From Bacteroidales bacterium (GTDB lineage Bacteria; Bacteroidota; Bacteroidia; Bacteroidales; UBA932), in NCBI GenBank assembly GCA_024689525.1, contig JAILDI010000091.1, forward strand, positions 1 through 47,135: a stretch of DNA of 47,135 bases, written 5' to 3'. The notes beneath the pieces were generated by a model that had not been told where the DNA came from, ran no database searches, and saw only the letters and a list, made by a program, of their open reading frames with translations. Numbering within the stretch: the first letter of the stretch is position 1; each line of letters starts with the position of its first letter. The translations under genes were made by a program, and so were the position numbers. Positions 42,901 to 47,135 of this stretch are shown piece after piece.

Positions 42901-43547
42901 ATCAGGTGTTTCAATAATCCGGGGAGTTCCTTGATGCTGTCTATGATCCAGTCCGCCCCGGCAGCTTCAAGACGGACGCGGTCGTGATTGCCGTAGGTAA
43001 CGCCGCAGGTAAGGCATCCCGCGCGCTTGCCCATCTCGATGTCGAAGGCAGTGTCGCCTATGACCGCCGATTCCTCCGGAGATGCTCCGAGCCGGTCCAG
43101 CACATAGAGCACGGTATCGGGTGCCGGTTTCGGGACCGGGGCGCACTCCACGGTGCCCAGGACGCTGAAATACTGCCGGATGCCGTGTGACTCCAGAAGC
43201 TTTCCGAGCGAGTCCCGGCCCCTGGAGGTGGCTATTGCAAGCACATAGCCGGAGGCACACAGATCGGTAAGGGTCTCCTTGATATCCGGGAACAGGACAA
43301 TGTGCTCCGGAGCCTTCTTGAAGAACAATTCGCGATACACCCTTTCCCCTTCGTCGAGCAGTCCCTCCGGTACGCCGGAAGCTTTCAGCGAGCCCTTGAG
43401 GGGCAGGCCGATGCTGGCCTTGACCGTCGAGGGATCGGCAGGCGGCAGCCCAAGCGCCTCCAGGGTGGCCTGGACGGTATGGATAATGCCGGTTTCGGTG
43501 TCGGCTATCGTTCCGTCGAAGTCGAATATGAGGTATTTTGGCTTCAC
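42897..43547 (-). CDS. HAD-family phosphatase (phosphoglycolate phosphatase-like)
   Basis: The 216-residue product has HAD motif I FDFDGTIADTE at the extreme N-terminus, motif II in LAIATSRGRDSL, the motif III Lys in PVPKPAPDTVLYV and motif IV in VIGDTAFDIEMGKRAG. The alpha-helical cap lies between motifs I and II, as in Gph and PPase relatives. The start is GTG at 43545-43547; a longer upstream frame was rejected because it runs across the promoter and into the neighbouring gene. A TACCTTTG box ends 5 nt before the GTG. The substrate is not predictable within this family. The stop overlaps the amidotransferase start. Confidence 0.9.
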   Translation of the reverse strand: MKPKYLIFDFDGTIADTETGIIHTVQATLEALGLPPADPSTVKASIGLPLKGSLKASGVPEGLLDEGERVYRELFFKKAPEHIVLFPDIKETLTDLCASGYVLAIATSRGRDSLGKLLESHGIRQYFSVLGTVECAPVPKPAPDTVLYVLDRLGASPEESAVIGDTAFDIEMGKRAGCLTCGVTYGNHDRVRLEAAGADWIIDSIKELPGLLKHLI

Positions 43548-43552
43548 AGAAA

Positions 43553-43560
43553 CAAAGGTA
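43553..43560 (-). promoter_or_regulatory. -7 box of the HAD - amidotransferase operon
   Basis: The minus strand reads TACCTTTG, ending 5 nt before the GTG start. Only 12 nt separate it from the oppositely directed box at 43573-43580, so the two promoters must compete for polymerase. Confidence 0.62.
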
Positions 43561-43572
43561 AGCAAAAAATGG

Positions 43573-43580
43573 TATCTTTG
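43573..43580 (+). promoter_or_regulatory. -7 box of the membrane-protein gene at 43588
   Basis: TATCTTTG ends 7 nt before the ATG. It is divergent from the HAD promoter. Confidence 0.62.
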
Positions 43581-43587
43581 CTGACGT

Positions 43588-44469
43588 ATGAAGAAGGGCA
43601 CAAAGATAAAGATCGGCATCGGGGCGGCAGTGGCAGTCGCCGTAGCCATTGCCGGCATCATCCTCGGCTCGCGCCATGAGTTCCACGCCGTGACGCTGAC
43701 CGTCGCACTCATATTCATAGGTATCCTGCTTCTCGGATTCCTCATCTGGAAGGCGTTCATCAAGGGCGGAGCGGAGGACCTGAAGCGCGAGAAGAGCCAC
43801 AGCCGCGACCTCGAACAGGAGATCAAGTCCCTCAGGATGACCGTCCAGGCCTATGAGAGGGAGCGCGAAGAACAGCTCCATACGAAACTGAACATCGTGC
43901 ACATCAATCCGGTCCTGCACGTGGCCGTGATGAGCATAGACACCGCTTTCACGAGGACCTATATCCGCGAAAGCGAAGACGGCATCACCTTCAACGGCGC
44001 ACTCCGGACGGACATCTGCGCCGACTACGGCATCAGGATGGAGGACGCGAGATTCAAATACGACCCTGCGACCAACACCCTCAACGTCGCCAACTTCAAT
44101 CCCGGCCTGATCTCATATTCCAAGAAGCAGTTGACCTGGGACATCGCCAGGAGCTACCGCACCCGCACCATACTCGGACACGAGATAGTGACGGTCTCGG
44201 ACAAGGCCTGCGAGGAATTCACCAAGAAGACCTGCGAAACCCTCCGCACAGAGCTGGAGAAGGAGATCGACGAAAGGCAGATCACGGAATTCGACTGGCT
44301 CGCCCCCGCCATCACCGGAAGGGTCACCGAAGTGCTCAAGCTGCTCGTCGGGGATGAAAGCGTCAACATCCGCATCGCAGAAAGCAGCGAGGCCGACGAT
44401 ACCTACGTCAGCCTCAGCGCATTGAAGGCGCAGCTCTCCACGCCTCTTATCGACGGAGAACAGCGATAG
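43588..44469 (+). CDS. Membrane-anchored protein of unknown function (DUF4230-like)
   Basis: I do not recognise this gene with certainty. The 293-residue protein has two transmembrane helices (about residues 9-26 and 34-55), then a charged coiled coil (residues 60-95, EDLKREKSHSRDLEQEIKSL), then a strand-helix domain of about 190 residues. Features such as KLNIVHINPVLHVAVMSID and ITFNGALRTDICADYGIRM recall the DUF4230 family of membrane proteins, but this is only a resemblance. It is the sole gene of its unit and ends 5 nt from the end of the convergent symporter gene. The soluble domain is probably periplasmic or cytoplasmic depending on the helix orientation, which I cannot fix. Confidence 0.7.
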   Translation: MKKGTKIKIGIGAAVAVAVAIAGIILGSRHEFHAVTLTVALIFIGILLLGFLIWKAFIKGGAEDLKREKSHSRDLEQEIKSLRMTVQAYEREREEQLHTKLNIVHINPVLHVAVMSIDTAFTRTYIRESEDGITFNGALRTDICADYGIRMEDARFKYDPATNTLNVANFNPGLISYSKKQLTWDIARSYRTRTILGHEIVTVSDKACEEFTKKTCETLRTELEKEIDERQITEFDWLAPAITGRVTEVLKLLVGDESVNIRIAESSEADDTYVSLSALKAQLSTPLIDGEQR

Positions 44470-44473
44470 CCGC

Positions 44474-45676
44474 TCACTCCCCTGCCGGAATGGCAGATTC
44501 AGCCTGCGGAACGGGATCCGTCCGGTCTCCCCGAATCATATCGATGATGAGCGAAAGCGCACCGTCGCCCGTCACATTGCCCGCAGTACCGAAGCAGTCG
44601 AGGGCGATGTAGATGGCGATGATGAGTCCCTGCATGTTTGCATCGAATCCCAGCATCGAAGAAATGACACCCAGCGCGGCCATAACGGCGCCGCCGGGCA
44701 CTCCCGGAGCGGCCACCATGGTGATTGCGAGCATCAGTATGAAGCCGGCATAGGTTCCGAGATCTATGGCCGTACCCATTGTGAATGATACCGCGAACGA
44801 GCAGGCGGTGATCTTCAGAATGCTGCAGGGCATATGCACCGTGGCGCACAGCGGAATGGTGAAGCCGGCGACCTCCGGACGCACGCCGAGCTTCTTGGTG
44901 CAGTCCAGGGTGACGGGGATGGTGGCGGCGGAAGACTGGGTGCCGAGCGCCGTCGCATAGGCCGGGAGCATCGTGACGAGCGCCTTGAACGGGTTCTTGC
45001 CGGAGATGGCGCCCGCAATCAGGAACTGGCAGATCAGCACTCCCACGTGCAGTACCAGGATCACTATGATTATCTTGATGAACACGCCCACTACCGATGC
45101 CACCTGGCCCTCCACGCCCATCTTGAGGAAGATGCCGTAGATGAAGACCGGCAGGCAGGGAATGATGAATTTCTTGATGGTGATGTTGATGATGCTGCGG
45201 AAATCGTCCAGGAAGCCCTTCAGCGGCTGGTTCGGGAGGGCAGCGCTGCCAAGGCCCAGGATGAACGCGAACACCAGCGCGGTGACGACGTTGATGAAGG
45301 CCGGCATCTGGACGGTGAAATACGGGGTCACGGCGTTGGAGGTGTCGAATCCGTCGAACGCGCCTATGCTGCCTCCGAGCAGGCTAGGGAAGGTCCAGCG
45401 GCAGGTGAAATAGGACACGAAGCCAGCCAGGATCGTGGACAGGTATGCCAGCAGCACGGTGTAGAGCAGCAGCTTGCCGGCCCCGCGGCCGAGATCCGCG
45501 ATGGCGGGGGCCACGAGCCCTATGATCAGCAGCGGGATGAACATCCCCAGGAAATTGCTGAAGATCGAGTTGAAGGTTTCGAAAATGCGTGCGGCCCACA
45601 TCGGGAAGAAGAGGGAGCACACGATGCCGAGCGCGATGGCGATGAGAATCTTTGGCAGAAGTCCGAATTTACGCAT
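44474..45676 (-). CDS. Dicarboxylate/amino acid:cation symporter (DAACS family)
   Basis: Members take up glutamate, aspartate, serine, threonine or C4-dicarboxylates with sodium or protons. The 400-residue protein has about eight hydrophobic helices, the serine-rich hairpin in GTQSSAATIPVTLDCTKKLGV and the late motif MVAAPGVPGGAVMAALGV, both at the expected places. The loop that reads NMDGTA in glutamate carriers is MPCSILKITA here, close to the serine/threonine transporter type or a divergent branch, so the substrate is open. It starts 1 nt after the stop of the second recG and is probably co-transcribed with it. Confidence 0.9.
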   Translation of the reverse strand: MRKFGLLPKILIAIALGIVCSLFFPMWAARIFETFNSIFSNFLGMFIPLLIIGLVAPAIADLGRGAGKLLLYTVLLAYLSTILAGFVSYFTCRWTFPSLLGGSIGAFDGFDTSNAVTPYFTVQMPAFINVVTALVFAFILGLGSAALPNQPLKGFLDDFRSIINITIKKFIIPCLPVFIYGIFLKMGVEGQVASVVGVFIKIIIVILVLHVGVLICQFLIAGAISGKNPFKALVTMLPAYATALGTQSSAATIPVTLDCTKKLGVRPEVAGFTIPLCATVHMPCSILKITACSFAVSFTMGTAIDLGTYAGFILMLAITMVAAPGVPGGAVMAALGVISSMLGFDANMQGLIIAIYIALDCFGTAGNVTGDGALSLIIDMIRGDRTDPVPQAESAIPAGE

Positions 45677-45677
45677 A

Positions 45678-47135
45678 TCAGCTGATTTTACTGTAGTCTC
45701 TTATAACATATTTGTCCTTGCGGAGTTCGCGGGATAGGAGCTCGTTCTGCGGCAGGGAGAGCGTGGGATCGGCATCCAGCACGTGCGAAGCCACTCCGCG
45801 GGCCTCTTCCAGCAGGCGACCGTCCTTTGCGAGGGAGGCGATGCTGAGATTGAATGGCAGGCCGCTCTGCTGCGTGCCTTCCAGGTCGCCGGGACCCCTC
45901 ATCCTCATATCCTCCTCCGCTATGTCGAAGCCGTTTTCCGTCTGGCACATAAGGTCCAGGCGGTGCTGCGCCTCCTTGCTCGTCTTGACGTCCTTGACCA
46001 GGATGCAGTACGACTTGTCCGCGCCGCGGCCCACCCTGCCCCTCAACTGATGGAGCTGGCTCAGGCCGAAACGCTGGGCGCTCTCTATGACCATCACGCT
46101 GGCGTTGGGTACGTCCACGCCCACCTCGATGACGGTGGTGGACACGAGTATCTGCGCCCTGCCGGCTGCGAACGCGGCCATGTTGAAATTCTTCTCTTCA
46201 TTGCTCTGCTGCCCGTGGACTATGGCTATCTTGTACCCCTCACTCAGCGGGAAGCGAGCTATTATGTCCTCGTAGCCCCGTTCCAGGTTCTGCATGTCCG
46301 TCTTCTCGCTCTCGAAGATCATGGGGAACACGACGAACACCTGCCTGCCGGCGGCTATCTCCTTCTTCATGAAACTGTACATCGCAGGGCGCTTGCCCTC
46401 CCCTATGCACATGGTCTGCACGGGCTTCCTGCCGGGCGGCATCTCGTCTATGACGGATACGTCCAGGTCGCCGTAGAGAGTCATCGCGAGGGTCCTGGGA
46501 ATGGGGGTAGCGGTCATCACGAGCACGTGGGGAGGCACTCCGTCCGGGCCCTTCGCCCAGAGGCGCGAGCGCTGGTCCACCCCGAAACGGTGCTGCTCGT
46601 CTATGACGGCGAGGCCGAGCGCCTTGAAACGCACGGGATCCTCTATCAGGGCGTGGGTGCCGACTATTATGCCTATGCTGCCGTCCTCGAGGCCCGCGTG
46701 GATCTCGCGGCGTTCCCTGACGGAGGAGGCGCCGGTGAGGATGGCACACTTTACCGAAGTCGGCACAAGATATTTGCTGATATTAGCAAAGTGCTGCTGT
46801 GCAAGCACTTCCGTCGGCGCCATGATGCAGGCCTGGTAGCCGTTGCCCACGGCGATGAGGCAACTCAGCACGGCCACCATGGTCTTGCCCGAGCCCACGT
46901 CGCCCTGCAGCAGGCGGTTCATCTGATGGCCGCTCATCATATCGGCGCGGATCTCCTTGATCACCCGCTGCTGCGCACCTGTGAGGCTGTACGGCAGGCT
47001 GTTGTAGCAGGCGTGGAAATCGCTGCCCACGCGGGGCATCTCAAGCCCTTTTTCGGCACGCGAGCGTACGTATTTCTGCTTCAGCAGGCTCAGCTGCAGA
47101 AAGAAGAGTTCCTCGAACTTGAGCCTGCGGGTGGC
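45678..47135 (-). CDS. recG: ATP-dependent DNA helicase RecG, second copy (5' end outside the window)
   Basis: The frame is open to the right edge of the window, reading RRLKFEELFFLQLSLLKQKY before MPRVGSDFHACYNSLP, so the true start lies beyond 47135 and the ATG at 47039 is internal. It has motif I LLQGDVGSGKTMVAVL, DEQHRFG, VMTATPIPRTLA, QLRGRVGRG and the C-terminal RGPGDLEGTQQSGLP. It aligns without gaps of note with the first recG (9904-12033); by eye about three quarters of residues are identical. All helicase motifs are intact, so it is not a decayed duplicate. Its codons are richer in G and C than those of the first copy. The symporter gene follows 1 nt downstream. Confidence 0.95.
   Translation of the reverse strand, partial: ATRRLKFEELFFLQLSLLKQKYVRSRAEKGLEMPRVGSDFHACYNSLPYSLTGAQQRVIKEIRADMMSGHQMNRLLQGDVGSGKTMVAVLSCLIAVGNGYQACIMAPTEVLAQQHFANISKYLVPTSVKCAILTGASSVRERREIHAGLEDGSIGIIVGTHALIEDPVRFKALGLAVIDEQHRFGVDQRSRLWAKGPDGVPPHVLVMTATPIPRTLAMTLYGDLDVSVIDEMPPGRKPVQTMCIGEGKRPAMYSFMKKEIAAGRQVFVVFPMIFESEKTDMQNLERGYEDIIARFPLSEGYKIAIVHGQQSNEEKNFNMAAFAAGRAQILVSTTVIEVGVDVPNASVMVIESAQRFGLSQLHQLRGRVGRGADKSYCILVKDVKTSKEAQHRLDLMCQTENGFDIAEEDMRMRGPGDLEGTQQSGLPFNLSIASLAKDGRLLEEARGVASHVLDADPTLSLPQNELLSRELRKDKYVIRDYSKIS

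Noticed and set aside
43548..43826. Upstream extension of the HAD gene
   Set aside because: The frame crosses two promoters and the start of the neighbouring gene; GTG at 43547 directly precedes HAD motif I.

Overview
The window is typical of Bacteroidota, most likely a GC-rich member of the order Bacteroidales; I cannot place the genus. The evidence is the promoter -7 box TAnnTTTG in front of most transcription units, the absence of Shine-Dalgarno signals, and the gene content: surE-lpxB, divergent tsaD/tamB, ATP-dependent PEP carboxykinase, short-leadered lipoproteins, a fimbrillin-like surface lipoprotein and PlpD-like and Omp85 barrels. I saw no tRNA, rRNA, CRISPR array, transposase or phage gene.

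Layout. 1-2.2 kb (minus): lpxB (partial), surE, gapA. 2.2-4.3 kb: gmhA diverges from rnhA-pdxA. 4.3-9.8 kb (minus): a tight five-gene operon, WYL regulator, S9 peptidase lipoprotein, S26-like Ser/His peptidase, PqqD-like protein and ABC exporter, preceded by a 21-bp palindrome whose centre is the -33 promoter element. This is the best candidate for an undescribed system. 9.9-12 kb: recG (minus). 12.1-13.5 kb: gdhA (plus), facing the operon tsaD - FAD oxidoreductase - two-receiver/ATP-grasp protein (minus, 13.5-19 kb). 19-25 kb: tamB-mtaB (plus), converging on MBL hydrolase - folB - rsmI-like (minus). 26.9-27.5 kb: a 650-bp non-coding island with a palindromic repeat. 27.5-34 kb (plus): recQ, pckA, a 45-residue peptide gene and a surface nuclease. 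34-38 kb (minus): hydrolase lipoprotein, tcdA, patatin/barrel protein. 38.1-42 kb (plus): a paralogous hydrolase, an Omp85-type barrel and a truncated MetH-like protein. 42.1-43.5 kb (minus): HAD phosphatase and a lipoprotein amidotransferase. 43.6-44.5 kb: an unrecognised membrane protein. 44.5-47.1 kb (minus): a second recG (partial) and a cation symporter.

Three signals cut across the genes. First, in eleven units the -7 box ends only 4-7 nt before the start codon, implying leaderless or nearly leaderless mRNAs. Second, recG occurs twice, as two clearly different orthologue-like copies, and base and codon use change near the 3' end of tamB (about 23.2-23.6 kb); the window may therefore join two related genomes, although a true duplication is possible. 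Third, two hairpins 15 kb apart share a nearly identical 16-nt loop on differing stems, which suggests a dispersed repeat family.

Functionally most genes are housekeeping: envelope lipid A and heptose synthesis, glycolysis and gluconeogenesis, ammonia assimilation, tRNA modification, replication-fork repair and cofactor synthesis. The accessory content is mainly exported: lipoprotein peptidases and hydrolases, a nuclease and outer-membrane barrels.
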